From assembly GCF_050624435.1 (NCBI RefSeq), contig NC_134547.1, positions 29,002,419-29,066,418 on the forward strand: a DNA stretch of 64,000 bases. The letters are read 5' to 3'. Made by a program: the position numbers and the translations under genes. The DNA is from Tenrec ecaudatus (lineage: Eukaryota > Chordata > Mammalia > Afrosoricida > Tenrecidae). Position 1 is the first letter of the stretch; every line of letters starts with the position of its first letter. The notes under the pieces are model-generated. The model did no database searches, had not been told where the DNA came from, and saw only the letters and a program-made list of their open reading frames with translations. Shown here one piece after another: positions 14,701 to 29,700 of the stretch.

Positions 14701-17700
14701 GCCCCAAATCATCAGGTGTTCCTATGTATCAGGAGGTGCTGGCAATTCACGCTTTGTAGGAGCTCCACACAGCGTTCTCCAGTGTTGGCTCACCTTAGAA
14801 CAAATGTATCTGACACCCAGCCTCGCCCACAGGCCACACTTGGTAATTTCCCTGTGACCTGCCTGCCTCCTTCCCTTTGCCCTTCTCCAGGCTCCTAGAA
14901 GGCCCCGAAGATGCCTCCATGTGGATGCTGGCTCACAGGCCAATGGTTTAAGGATGTGCATGTGGGGGGCCAGGAGGGAACACCAGGAACACTCTGCCCC
15001 CTTCTCACTTCCTGATGGTGAGCAGCGTGGCCTGGGATGTAACATCCAAGATCTTGACGGTTCTGTCCGCTGAGACGGAGGCCACCTTTCGGCTGTCATA
15101 GTCAAAGCAGCATGATGTGATTAACCTTTCGTGGTGATCTGAGACAGAGAAAAAGTGACTCATGGGAAAGTAAAAGGAAATAGAGGAAAGAGCAAGGGGC
15201 ATTTATAGAGGTCTAAATACAGGTATGTACATATGCAAATATGGGTATATATAACGACAGGGAACTAGATCTATGTACATATTTATATGTTAAGTAGTAA
15301 GGTAGCAGACATACATTTGGTCTCTACTCAAGTTCTCCCTCAATGCAAGAACACTTTGTTCTAATAACCCAGCATTCTGTGATGCTCACCTTCCTGACAT
15401 GATCGCTGAAGACAAAATGGGTGCTGCTTAAGCAAATGTGGTAAAGAAAGCTGATGGTGTCCAGCTATCAAAAGATATAGCATCTGGGCCTTAAAGGATG
15501 GAAGATAAACCAGCAACCATCTAGCTGAAAAGCAACAAAGTCCGCATGGAAGAAGCACACCAGCCTGTGTGATCATGAGGAGTCGATGGGATCAAGTATC
15601 AGACATCAAAGACCCAGAACAAAAAATTATATCAATGTGAATGAGAGGGAGGGTAGAGTGGAGATCCAAAGCCCATCTTTAGACAATTGGACATCCCCTC
15701 ACAGAAGTGTCACAAAGAATGTACGAGCGAAATAGGGTGCAGTCTAGCACTGATGAAACATACAACTTTCCTCTATTTCTTTAACGCCTCCTCCCACCAT
15801 CCCCCCTGCGACTATCATGACCCCAATTCTACCTTACAAATCCGGCTAGACCAGAGCATATACATGGGTACAGATAAGAGCTGGCAACACAGGAAATCCA
15901 GGACAGATAAACCCCTCAGAACCAATAATGAGAGTAGCAATGCCAGGAGGGGAAGGGGAAGGTGGGGGAGAAAGAGGGAACCAATCACAATGATCTACAA
16001 ATAATCCCCTCCCGGGGAGTGAACAACAGAAAAGTGGGTGAAAGGAGACATAGGTCAGTGTAAGACATGGAAAATTAATAATAATTTATAAATTATCAAT
16101 AGTTCATGAGGGAGGGAGGGGGGGTGGGGAGAAATGAGCTGATACCAAGGGCTCAAGCAGAACGAAAATGTTTTGAGAATGACAATGGCAACATATGTAC
16201 AGATGTGCTTGACACAATGAATGTATATATGGATTGTTATGAGTTGTAAAATGATTAAATAATAATATTTTTAAAGAAAAATAAAAATAGAATGATTGAC
16301 CATAAAAAAAGAACCCTGCGACTGTGACCCTTAGGTACCCTTCAGGTCTGGAACTGAACGTATAAGGGGAATAATCACCACGGGGGAATAACCAACCACT
16401 CAAGATGCAAACGGCACCATTTACCCAAAGACAGGCTCACAAGGGTTAGGGAAGCCAGGGATAGAAACAGGAATCGGGGGAAACAGGGTGTTGTGGGGAT
16501 TGCTATCAGGGAGATGAAACAAAATGTGTGTGGATTGTTGAATGGAAACAGTTCTGTTCTGAAAACCTTCACCCAATTCACAATAAAACATTAACAAAGG
16601 AAAAAGAAAAGACCGACTCTTGGCCACATGAGTTTACAAAGGAACAGTGAGTGCTTCTTCATGTTTCACAAGCAAGAGACTGAATAGAATCTGAGGAAAA
16701 TCCATCTTGGGTACCTGTCTCTGCTTGTATTACATCAATCTGTGTCTCAGCCTGAATGATGTGACTTGTACAATTACCACTTCATCCCCTAAAACAGTGG
16801 TTCCCAACCTTCCTAATGCTAAAACCCTTTCATACATTTCCTCAGGTTGTGGTGACCCCCAACCATAAAATTATTTTCATTGCCACTTCATAACTGTAAA
16901 TTTGTTACTGTTATGAATCATAATGTAAGTATCTCATATGCAGGATGTATTTTCATTGATACAAAATGAACATAACCACAGCTGAATATAAAAAGACTGA
17001 TCAGCATCCAGATTAAGTTCCCATGGTACAGATTTTTTTTTGCAGTGATGATTTTACATTTACCCAATAATTAAAATTCCTAAAGTGTCATTTTACCTCT
17101 AATACTGCTACTTTCAACACAGTAGCTGCTTTTAACAGAGTAACTGCTTTCTACACAGTAGCTGCTCTTTAGACATGTGTGACTGGTCTGCATAAGTACA
17201 TTATGGTGCCAACCCTGTCACATACACCTGTATTTGTCTGAGGTGTGTGTGATGGAGCTAGCGTGATGATATCATCATGCCAGGTACTCATATATGAGTG
17301 TATCTGCATGGGGGAAGACCCGCCTGGAGACAGATAGAGGAGCAGTGTCTCGGTTCCTAAGACCATTGGAAATATGTGTTTTCTGATGGTCTAAGGCAAC
17401 CCCTGTGAAAGGGTCGTTCAAGCCCTGTGACAGGTAAGTTTATTGTGCCAACATGGCCAATGAACACATGTGGGATTAATTGAAGTATGGAGAGATAAAT
17501 GTCTCGGCAAGCCTTGCCTTTCTTGTCTCTTGCTCTTTGATGATCAGACCAGTGTGCAGCTGACTTAGCTTGTTCTGTGCCTCAATTTGCAAGCTACACT
17601 ACCTGTGGGACACCTAACCCGTGGACTGTGTAGCTATAGTTTGAGGTTCCTTCACAACTTGCTTCACCACGCTACTGGAGTATACATTTCTTGAGCTGGG

Positions 17701-20700
17701 AACTGTCAGACCCTGTCATCTGGCTGATTGTTGGGGACCTGCCTTGCTGTTTGCTGCCTGTGGCCAGATAGCCTGAATTGCTCTACAGAGGACTACCCAG
17801 CGAACCTCAAGACTTGAAGGACTGCCAGTGCATTAGCTGCCTCACAGAAGTGAGTTGCACTGAGCCATTTGTACTGCTTTATAGATTAATTAGCTGTTTA
17901 TTTCTTATGTCATATATATATAAAATCATTAGTGTCCTGGTTTTATTTCTCTAGAGAACCCTTGTCTAGCATAACCCCCAAAGGGTCCGCGACCCACAGG
18001 TTGAGAACCGCTGCCCTAAAATGATCTAAAGCCATTGTCAGTCGAGTGCTGAGTGGCTGTTCCCAGGGCTAAGAGAACCAAGCAGGAGGGCCATGCATAC
18101 TCACTTTTAATGTGTGCGATGGTGGTGGCATTGACTGCATCTGTTATATAGAGTCCACAGTCCACATCCAACGCAGAGACCATATACTTGCCATCAGGAG
18201 AAAACTTACAGGACACTATGAAGTTATCATGCTTGATCTTCCACTGAAATGGCCAACAAGCAAAAAGGGGTTTCTTTCTCGATCTTCAGACTGCTTGGTG
18301 ATGAGAAAAAGCTTGTACGTATCCCCTGTTCCATATGGTACCCACAGGTCCCATGGGGTCAATGAGCACTTGTGCATATAGAAACTGGATTTTTAACTTA
18401 AATTTTAATTAATTAACAAAATGTTTTCTCTTTTCACTCTTCAGTCATGTGAGACACTGCACTAGGACCATGTCTGGGACCATGAATATGAGACTCACTT
18501 CTAATGAATATAGAATATGGAAGATGTGTTAGTTGGGGTGGACTAGAGAAACAAATCCATAGACACTCATGTGTATAAGAAAGAGCTTTATATCAAAGAG
18601 CAATTGTATGTTAAGAAAACATTGCAGCTCAGGCCAGATCAAGTCCATATGTCTAATACCAGTCTATAAATTCCTCTTCAGATTCACACAGCACATGCAA
18701 TGACCCTGAATGCAGGAATATCACAGGCCAGTGGGTGGACGGTCTCGTGGATCCAGTGGCAGTGGAAGCATCTCAGCACTGGCATGGGTCTCCACGTGGC
18801 TCCTCCGGCTCCAGGGCTCTAGCATAGCTCCATGTGTCTTAGCAAGAAGATGAAGCAGAGTCTGTATCTGGCCTCCAGTGCGCTATTTATCTCTGTGGTG
18901 CCTCTATATGAGATCATCAATCTGCAACCTGATTGACAGGATAGACTCCACCCCTCCACAAGTTGACATCAGATTATGTGGCTACCACAGCAGACTAACG
19001 GACAAATATTGTATTTGTTCTTGTTATTGTTAAGTGCCATCAAGTTGATCCCAATGCAGAGTGACCAATGCTTAGTGTCCTATGAACACTGCCTGGTCCT
19101 GAACCAGCCTCACAATAGTTCCTATGCTGGAGCCTATTGTTGTGGCCACTGTGGCCCTCCACCTCATCGAAGGCCTTTCTCTTTTTTGCTGGCCCTCTAC
19201 CGAGCAAGAGGTCCTTCTCCAGAGATTGGTCTCTCCTGACCACATGTCCAAAGCATATGCGACAAAGTCTAGCCATCTTGGCCTCTAAGAAGCATTCTGG
19301 CCATTACTTCTTCCAAGAGAGATTTGTTTTTCCTCTTGGCAGTCCAGGGTACTTTCAATATTCTTCGCCAGCACCACAATTCAAGCAAATACATAGATTC
19401 TTCTTCCTTATTCAATGTCCAACTTTCATATGCATTTGAGGTGATTGGTTGAAAATAGCATGGCTTGGGTCAGGCACACCTTAGTCCTCAAAGTAACATC
19501 CTTGCTTGTCAATACACTAAAGACGTCTTGTGCAGCAGATTTGCCCAATGTAACACATCTTTCAATCTTTTGACCGCTGCTTCCGTGAGCACTGGCTGTG
19601 CATCCAAGTCAGCGGAAGCCCTCGACAAGTTCATTCTTTCCCCCAGTTATCTTGATGTTACCTATCGACCCAGTTGTGAGATTTGAGGCTTCTTGACACT
19701 TGGCATTGGCGGCTGCAATCAACAAGTGTTTCCAGTCCTCCTCACACTCCGCAAGCAAGGTTGTGTCGCTGAGTGTCACAGGTTGTGAAGAAGCCTCCCT
19801 CCGATCCCGGGGCCTCGTTCTTCCTAGAATCCGGCTTCTCTGATGATTCGCTCAGCACACAGATGGAATAAGCAGGGTGAGAGGATACAACACTGACACA
19901 CACCCTTCCTGGCTTTGACACATGCAGTATCCCTTGTTCTGTTTGCACAACTGCCTCGTGATCCGCGCACAGCTTCCATGTGAGCACAATGAAGTGTCCT
20001 GAACTTTCCATTCTTCTCAAGGCTGTTCATAATTTGTCATAATCCACATAGTCGAATGCCTTTGAAAATACTACATAATCTCAGTTAAAGCCAGTGTCTA
20101 CAATAGACACATACATCGGCAAGATTTAGCAGCCATTCCTGGAGGTGGGGGAGAGGGGACGGAGGAGTTACTGCTGAAAGTATGAAGAGTTTCTGTCTGA
20201 GGTGATAAAAGGGTTTGGAGATACATAACGATCATAAATGAAACCAATGTCACTGAATTATACACAGAAAAATTGTTAAATATTTGTGTTTTCATTGATT
20301 TAGTGGGAAATCTTTCTTTTTTGATCATTTTATTAGGGGCGCATACAACTCATCACAATCCATCCATACATCAATTGTGTAAAGCACATTTGTACATTCA
20401 TTGCCCTTATCATTCTCAAAACATTTGCTCTCCACCTAAGCCCCTGGCATCGGCTCCTCATTTGTCCCCCTCCCTCCCCACCCCCTCCCTCATGAACCCT
20501 TAATAATTTATAAATTATTGTTTTGTCATATCTTACACTGTCCAACGTCTCCCTTCATCCACTTTCTGTCTCATGTAGATCACATGTAGACGGTCACATG
20601 TAGATCCTTGTAATCGGTTCCTCCTTTCCAACCCACCCTCCCAGTATCACCACTCACACCACTGGTCCTGAAGGGATATGTTTCGCCACAATAAAAATCT

Positions 20701-23700
20701 CTGTTTTAAAGAATAGAGACAAAGTGATCTTTTGTGACTCAGTCACACGGGAGCATCATGGCGTCCTCTTGGCTTTTTCCTGGATTGCTCACTCTGGAGG
20801 ATGTTAACAGCCATGACCTGAGAATCTTCCAGCCATCCCACAAGGGGGGACTGAGGCCTCCTGCCAACAGCTAAGGAAGGTGCCATCTTGACAGGGCATC
20901 TTCAGACTTTCAAATGGCAGCAACCCTGGATACCAGATTAACCCTAACCTCATGAAAGACAAGCCAGACCACCTGCTCCCAGGTTTGGGACCACCAGAAG
21001 CTGTGTGAAATAAATAAGGCTTGCTATTTTAAGCTGCATATTGTGGAATAATTGGTCAAGTAGCAGAAAATAACTAATTCAGTCAGGGAAGTAGCAAATG
21101 GCATGATTGCTTGTGGAACAAAACTAACAAGAGGACTTTTAGGGGTGTGAGAGAAAAACACCCCAGATGGAAAATCTGGCGAAAGACAAGAACAATGTCT
21201 TTCCAAAGCTGAAGTTAGCATTTGGAACAGGGCTCCTTGTCGGGAGGAATCGGTGCAAGCCTTGTTTCCAGTCACAGGCTGGGCTTCAACATGAGAAACC
21301 GTGGCACGCCGCGTGTGACGTGAGAACCTGTGCGCTCTCATTGGTGCCTGGGGACGGAGCTGACCCTGGTTTGCGGACGGCCAGAGGCAACTTAATTTCC
21401 ATGTTGTTCAAGTTAGCAATAAAAGAATAAGCTATCTATTCTTCAAAAAAGGAAGATGTGTATTAAAAACATGTGCTGTGGGAAGCAGAGAACAGGAAGA
21501 GAGCGGATACAGATGAATTCTTTATTCTCATACATGAAGAAGAAGCCGGGCAGCTGGGTTTCTGGGGTGGAGGGAGGTCTTCACCCTCGTGAGTTGGAGG
21601 TGAGTCCCAATCACATTCTCATGATTAATATTGTTCCCCACTATGTCCTCCCATGATAGTGCTGCCTTAAAGTCCCTCTCACAGCACATGGCAGATCACT
21701 ATCAGGCCGGCAGCTTTAGCTATCGAGGCAGACACGAGCTATTGCTCTCTGGGCTCGAAGACAGCCACTCCCCCTGATGTGTCCCGGCACTGGCGTTAGG
21801 TCACTCCTCCAGTGTACTCAGGGACCTTTAGAGTTAGGGTATGGACCATTTTGTTACATATGTGGCTACCTGTAATTAGGGGGGGCTTGCACACCCCTGA
21901 GTGTATATAAGCCTTGGTTGGAAATATATTCTCTCTCTGTGGACCTGGCTCCTGAAGTCGTGGGGGTCCCCGAGGTGAGCACTTGCAGGCTTTATCTTGT
22001 CTGATGTCTCTTTAATCAGACAATTACACAACCGCCCCATGACCCCATTCAATTGTGGGGGCTGGCACCCCACAGTGCACAAACTGTCCTCATTACCTAA
22101 ACTCCAAACCCATTGCCATCAACTAGATTCCAACTCAGAGTGGCCCTCTAAGACAGAGTTGAACTGCCCCTGTGGGTTTCGAAGACTAAATCTGTCTGTT
22201 TGCTTGTTTGTTTGTTTGTTTGTTTGTTTGTCTAAAAGTAGCTTATATGCCACAAAAGAATTGAAGTCAGTCTCAACGTTACTTTTCCTCCATGTATAAC
22301 CACTCAGACACAGTGTTTAGGTCTCTGATGGGTCAGGAATCTGCCTCCATGTGTAACCACTCAGACCAGTGTTTAGTTCTCTGATGGGTCAGGAATCTGG
22401 ACGGTTTTTAAGGTTGTGGTCCTCCTCTTTTTTAAATTTTATGCATTTCCCTTCTTATTTTTGGATAACACATACAAAGAAAGGCATACACTTTGTAGTT
22501 GTACAGACCATCTCACCAAAGCAGTCCCAGGACCCCACTGAACCCTCCCTCCCCACCCCCCCATGTGGCTACTTCTTCCCCTTCTCCTTCTTCATTTTTC
22601 TTTCCCACCCACCCTCCCCTCCTGACTGCCCTGTCCCCATCTCTCTCCCTGTCCCCACAACCCGACTTCACGTAGTCTTCAGAGTATTGTCCTTTGATGT
22701 GAAAACCACTTTTCTTTTTCTTTCTTCCTTTATAACAATGATGTCCTATCTATCTTTGTGAAATGGACTCACTTTGCTGAGCCTAATGGTCTCCAAGTTT
22801 GTCCATCTCATGAGGCGCTTGACAGACCCGTCGTTGTTTGTAGGCATGTGCAATAGTTCATTGTGTGTAGGGCCCAGAGTGTGTTTATTCGTTCCTCCAC
22901 AGATGGTGTTTTAAAACTGTTTCCATCTTTCTGTTATTATAAAACATGATGCGCACCTGTCTGTTCTTGGTTTTGTTCTTTATGTATTTAGGGTATATAC
23001 CAAGTAGCAAGATGGCAGGAACAGAAGGTGTTTGTATTTGCATTTATTTTCTGTAGTGAGCATACAGTTCTTCAGTCCTATCAGCGATGGATGGGTGTTC
23101 CAATCTCTCCACAGTCTCTCCAGCATTTAATTTCTGGTTTTTAAAAATTTTGCTGAGAATGTCAGTGTGAGGTGCTATCGCATTGCTAATTGTGTTTCTC
23201 TTGCGGTTAATGAACGCAAGCATTCATCTCTTCATATGTTTGCTAACTGCCTGGGTGGCATCTCTAGTAAGTTGTCTGTTCATGTCTTGTACCTATTTTT
23301 TTATTGGGTTATTTTTACTTAAGGTGTCATCATTTTCTATAGAGTTTTGAAATTAGCCCTTCATCTGACATATCGTTGTCAAGTAAGATTTTCTCTTTTT
23401 ACAGTTTTATTAGCACTTCATACACATGTCATACAATTCAATAAGTCAGTCCTATCAAGGAGACTTGGTCAGTCATCACCATAGTCATTTCTAGAACATT
23501 TTCTTCTTCCTTGTATTCATCGTTATTCTTGGAAGTATTATTTTCCTAATTGTGGCAAAAATATACACAACAAAACCTCTCCAATTCCACAACGTTTAAC
23601 TGTATCAAGTGTTTTCCCCAATCTGTGGGTTCTCTTTTTATTTTTTTAATGAAGACTTTGGATGTACATGAATGTCAGAAGGCCCCAGGCCTCGATTTGG

Positions 23701-26700
23701 TCTTCTGTCGTGTAGGTGTTTCTTCATCATGTTAGTAGTGTGCCTGTGCCTTGGATTCCAAAATAAACCAAACTCGTTGCCATCGAGTCGACGCTGACTA
23801 TAGGGACCCTAGAGGACAAGGTAGAACTGCGCCTGTGGGTTTCCCGAGTGTAACTCTTCATGGGAACTGAAATCCCCATCTTTCTCCCATGTATTAGGGC
23901 CTTTAAATTTGTCCCCATATTTTTTCATTGATGATCCTTATGGTTCTAGGGTTTATATTTAGGTCTTTAATCCTTCTAGAGGTCATTGTTTATATAGTGT
24001 GGCATATGGGCCTTATTTCATTCCTCTGTAGAGTTGAGATCCAACTTTTCCAGCACCATTCTTGAAAATCAGGCCATCTCTTCAACACTTCACATGTTTT
24101 GGTCCTTTGTCAAAATTGAGGTGTCTGCAGGTGCTTGGTTGTATTAGTTGGTTCTCTGTTCTAATCCATTGGTCTCCATATCTTTTGTTGTAAGAGACTA
24201 CAAATCTTTACAGGAGCAGGTAACTTCATCCGTGTCCCTCAGAGAGGTCGGTGGATTTGAACAGCCGGCTTTGTGGTTAGCAGTCCAACGCATAACCCAT
24301 TATGCTACCTGAGCTCCTTTCCCCATGCTAGTATTGTCAATAGTAGAGAAAAGTGAAAATCACATCAGTGCCCTAGAACAAGGAATGATGAAATATGAGG
24401 TGGCCTGTCTCTACGGAGGAAGCTAGGGGTCCATTAAAAAGAGAGACACAGATGTACCCTTATGCACAACTATTGTTAACTGGGAGGGGGAATGGACTCA
24501 GGGCCTGAAAAGTAGATATATGATGATATCATTTTGGTTAACAAAATATATAGACAGGAATTCCTATGCAAACAGGTCAATAGGAAAAGAGACACCAAGA
24601 TCCGGTTAACATGCATCTCTGGTAGTGATGCCAGGCAGTAAATTACCGACATGGACCTTCTAGCCATAGCCTTTGCTCCTCCCAGAAACAACCTTCATTT
24701 TCCTCATGGGTCTGCATAAGAAGGGGGGGAAGAAAGTGCTGGTGTAGTTGTGACTCTTAACAGTTAGCTGTGGTTGCCATCCCGATGGGTATAAAATGGG
24801 CCATCGTGGAAGCAGAAAATGGAGGTATGATTACCAGTAAGAGAGCAGAGCCAGGATGGCGCGTCCTTCAGACTCTGAGAATCCTGCACATCACACCACC
24901 CTGGTCTAGGAGGCAGCCTGACCCCAGAGGACCTGCACCAGAACCAGGAGTCAAGCCTGAGGTGGAGTGGTGGACTCCCAGCCAACAGAGCATGTAACCA
25001 GCGCTGAGGGATTTGGGACAGCAGGCTAGTTTGTGGAGTAGGGTGCCTCTGGGAACTTAACTGGGGGAACTGGGTTTGCTGGCCCAGAGAGCTGGAGTTA
25101 GATGCCTTGCAGCTGAGGCTTGTGGTAGAGTGGCATACCCTTCGGGAGCTATTTTAAAACTCACTGCCATTGAGTCAATTCCATCTCATACTGACTTTAT
25201 AGGACAGCGTGGAACTGGCCCTGTGGATCTCTATCTAAGACCATAATTCTTAATCGGAGTAGAAATCTCATTTCTCTCCCGAGGAATGACTGGTGTTTTT
25301 GAACTTTTGACTTTGCAGTTAACAACCCAATGTATAGCCACAACACCACCAGAACTCCTTCTTGGTCATTTATTGGGAGCCCTGAGAGGGCTTTGTAACA
25401 TTTTCTGAGCAGGGCAGAGTCCAGGCTGAGAAGCTGAGGGCTAGAGAGAGTCCTGCCGGCAAGCCCAGCAGAGGATAAACTGTCGTGACTGACCAACTTC
25501 ATCTTGAACATTTCTCGCCTGATTTGTAACCTGTTAATTGCCCTAACAAATTCCATAAATCTTGAGTATCCTTTGTGAGTTTTCTGGGGCCACTGCCATG
25601 AGTCTAGAACCAAACTGAAAAAATTAGAGCATACTGTGGGAGAGATGGTGGTATCAGAATTGGTGAGGAAGGCTGGAGGGAAGTCTGTCTGACCGCTGCT
25701 TGGTCAAAATCAGTCTTGGGAGCTGCCGGAGGTCAGATGCCACCTGCGGGCCATTTTCTCATGTGGTTTATATTTTGTCTTGTTTTGTTACCATAGCTCC
25801 ACTCTCCAATCCTTTTCCCAATTCTGACTCCCGCCAGCCCTCCCACAGAACGTCTGTCTCTGCTTGTTGTTTGTTGTTGTTGTTGTTGTTGTGCTGGGTG
25901 CCATCAAGTCACTTCTGACCCAGAGCTAGCCTATGAACAACAGAAGGAAACCTGCACCAGACCTGCAATTGCTCCCCTGCCTCAGCCCCTGGTCGCCGCA
26001 GCCAGCATGTCTATGCAGCCTTCCTCCTTGACCCTGCCCTCCACTTGACCAAGCACGATGTCCTTCTCCAGGGCCTGGTCTCCCAGGTCCGTAAGACAAG
26101 TCTTGCCATTGTTGCCTCTAAGGAGCACTTGGCCATCCTTCTGCTCGGTTCATCGATGACGGTGGGCTCCCGGAATGCAGAATCCACACTCGGCGCCATG
26201 GGGTTAGGAGGGAAGCCACAGGGTACACGTGAGCAAAGTGGGACACAGTTAAGGGCCAAAGGAAGTCAAGGGAGAAGCCCTGGCTGCGCTGAAGATATTG
26301 GCGGAAAACAGGGTTCTGGGATTGACAGAATACAAACAGAAATCATTCAATAAACTGAGGCAATGGGAGTTGTCTTATCTCAACTTGCTAAAAAAAATTA
26401 AATGTACAGTGTATATAAAATGGCCATGGCATGAAGCAGAAAAGTTGTCTTTTAAGGAGAGCAATAGGAAGAAGGGAGAGGAGAGGCCGGAGAAGTGTTC
26501 CAGGCTGGGGTCGAAGGAGTGTTCCAGGAGAGGGAGACCCTGGGGCCTCTGGGAGGAGGAGCGGGAGGGATTCTGGGGACCAGAGTTCTCAGACTCCCTG
26601 CTTGGACTGCGAGCAGTCCTTCAGGGATGCAGCGAGGGGCGGCTGGGAAGGCCTGGAGACCTTGCCTTTTGGCCACGCAGCCTTTGCCCAATGCTCTCAG

Positions 26701-29700
26701 CCTAGTTTCCTGCCCAAATCAGACATCCCACGTTCCTATGCAGCCTGGCCCAGTGTGCCCTGGCCCCTCCCCTCCTTTCTGGGCTCAGTCCACATCCTGC
26801 CTCTTCCTGGACACTCTCTGCCCCAGCCCCTACCTCCATCATCTGCATCTACTGCTGCAGACCTGGCAAGCCAGCCACAGTCCCTGTAGCCTGCTGTCCA
26901 CATCTGTAACAAAGTGCTCCTCTCCTCCAAGCCTGGGCCTTTCACCTCCTCCCCACACCCCAACAGGCCTGGACCAGCCCAAACCTCCTGCCCACTGGGC
27001 AGACATACGTACCAGCAGCTTTCCTGTCTCAAGGTCCCAAGCCCTGACGGTTTTGTCGTAGGATGCTGCCACAATTCTGAAAATAAAAAGTGCACATACA
27101 GACCCTTCATAACAATAATTGTGACAGTTTCTTGACAGAAAGCAAACCAGCAACATTGTATATTCTAAAACTGAGATCGCACGTAACAATATCCTTATCT
27201 TTCAAAAGATGCTCCAGAAAAGGTGTTTTGTGAAAATGTTCCTTACCAGGTTTCGTACTGATAATGAGGAGCCCTGGTGTCATGGTGGGCTATGCATTGG
27301 GCTGCTAGACAAACCCAAAGTCAGTGGCTCAAACCCACCAGCCGCTCCTCAGGACAAAGATGAGGCAGTCTGCTCCCATAAAGAAGTACAGCCTGAGAAA
27401 CCCGCGGGGGCAGTTCTACTCCATCCTATGGGGTCGCTATGGGTTGGCGCCGACTCGATCACAGGGAATTGGGTTGGGTTTGGCTTGATGATCGCTATTC
27501 AACGAGTGTGGTCTTCGTTACTGAAGGAAGAGGGTGGCCTCATTCTCAGGCTGCCCACCTGCCCTCCTACCGGGAAACCTCAAGCAGGAACCTTGGGGCC
27601 TTGAGCTACATGAGCCCTCTCAGGGGGCCTCTGGGTCTGACTCAAAGGCAGAAGGCTACACGTGTGGTTTCCACTCTGCAGAGACTTCACCTGGACCCTG
27701 GAGGGGGCACGGGGGCTGGCCAAGGAGCTTTAATCCTAGAATCATTGAAGAAGAGAGCCAACACCAAGGCACGATAAAGACTCCCTCAAGGCCATCGAGT
27801 CAGATCTGACTCATGGCAGCCCTAAGGCCAGGGCAGAGAGCCCGAGGGTTTACGAGACTCAGGAAGAGTCTCTTCTTTCTCCCAAGGCATCGCCCTCAGG
27901 CACTCAAACATGTCCTTTTGCCTTTGGGCTTTGAAAGGCGTCACATCTTCATTCCTATTATGGGCCGCTTCCTTCTAGGGGTGACCTCTGATTCACTTCC
28001 CTCGCTGCTTGCTTATCCTTTTCCAGGCAACAGGCCTCCCAGATGGCTCATTTCTTTCTGGAACATTCGGTAAAACAGCACAGACGACCTTTGTCGCCTT
28101 ATGTTGCATGTTTCAGAGGCAGTGTTTGTCCTTTAAGGAAGATGCATTTGCAGGACACAAATTCCTGACAGGTTTGGGCCAAGCTCTGGAGTACTGGGCC
28201 TGTGATCGCCTGTGCGCCATAAGGGCATGACTGAGATCATGAAGTGACCACCCTGGCACATAGGATGACAGAGAAGAAACTCCAGACTGGGAAACTCACA
28301 AGGGCAATTTTACCCTGTCCTATAGGGTTGCTATGAGTCAGTATCAATTCAATGGCAGCACGTTGATTTTTTTATATCAGCCACAATGAATGTCATTTTT
28401 CTTCACACTTTACAGTTTCAAAAGGTTAGCCCATCGATTCCATTCTCACAGCAAAATAAAAGGGGGGTGCTGTGAAACAATAAGTGAGAATATGGTTGTC
28501 TTTTTCTTTAAAAAATAAAAAGCAGCCGCCTGTCCCAGCACGCCTGGCCTGTGGTCCTCCCTCCTGGCCCTCCCGCTCCCTGGTTCGCTGACCAAAGCAA
28601 GTCAAGCGGAGGAAAGGTTACCTTCTGCTGTCGGCTGTGATGCTACACTCCAAGACGGGCGCTCGGGGATGAGGCTCAAAATCCCGAATCACGCATCCAT
28701 CCACAGGATCCTCAAAGAGATGAGAGTGCACAGGGCACAGTGCGTCAGCACGGCTGCTCCACCGGTCTGCAGCGCCCCCACGCAGCCCCAAAGGACAAAG
28801 CACTTTCCAACATCTGCTGCCAAGAGCAGCAAGACCCCCCCTTGCCGACCTGGGCATCGTGGGAAACTCCCCACAGCCCCACAGCCAGCGGGTGGAAACG
28901 GGCCATGTTAGACGGGAGCCTCCTCTTCCAAATCCAGTGATATGTTTAAAGAACTTAAACAAAGTTCACTCGCTTTGCCCAGCAATTGTTCTCCAAGGAG
29001 TCTCTCCTGATGGAATAGCCAGAAGCCCTGTCAAAGGTTTCTGCGTGAAAATACTCACTGTACGTTATGGGTCACGGGCAGACCCTGGCCGTCTACCGGG
29101 GACTGGTTCACACGGCTGTTCAAGGTCATGCTGAAGATGACCAACTAGACATCGTGATGAGAACAAGGCAAGGTCTAACAGAAGAAGAGTCACTGGGTGG
29201 CAGACACCGCTCACGTGCTCGGCTGCTGACCAAAAGGTCGGGGCTTGGAGTCTCCCCAAAGTTTGTCTCAGAAGCACAGCCCGGTGACTTCTGGAAAGTC
29301 AGCCGGCAAACCCTGAGGAGACTCTTCTGACACACGGACTGAAGTCAATTCTGGTGGCCGCCAATGCGAGAAGGTGACTGCTGAGGCAAAGATAGAATCC
29401 TTTTGTGCAAGAACTGTGGTCAGGAACTTTTCAGGAGATGCAAAGAAAATGGGAAGAAATCATGAAAAGCAATGCTACAGTAGAGGGGGTGCCACAGTGT
29501 GGACTGGCGATGGCGGGCTTGCATCAATGCCCTGGAGATACAGAGACCGCTTGGCAGTAGGTCCCCACGTCCTTCTGTGGGAGCAAGGGCTCTGCGGAGT
29601 GGAAGGTTGCCAAGACCACCCTTTCAGGTTCAGTGCTTCGCCGAAAGACTCACATTACGACGTGCCATCGAGTCAGTTCCGGCCTGCGGCGACCCCATGC

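Noticed and set aside
26431-27061. Overlapping frames of 124-188 codons on both strands
   Set aside because: They lie in GC-rich intron sequence, overlap exon 4 in the wrong frames and have repetitive Pro/Ser composition; they are typical composition artefacts.
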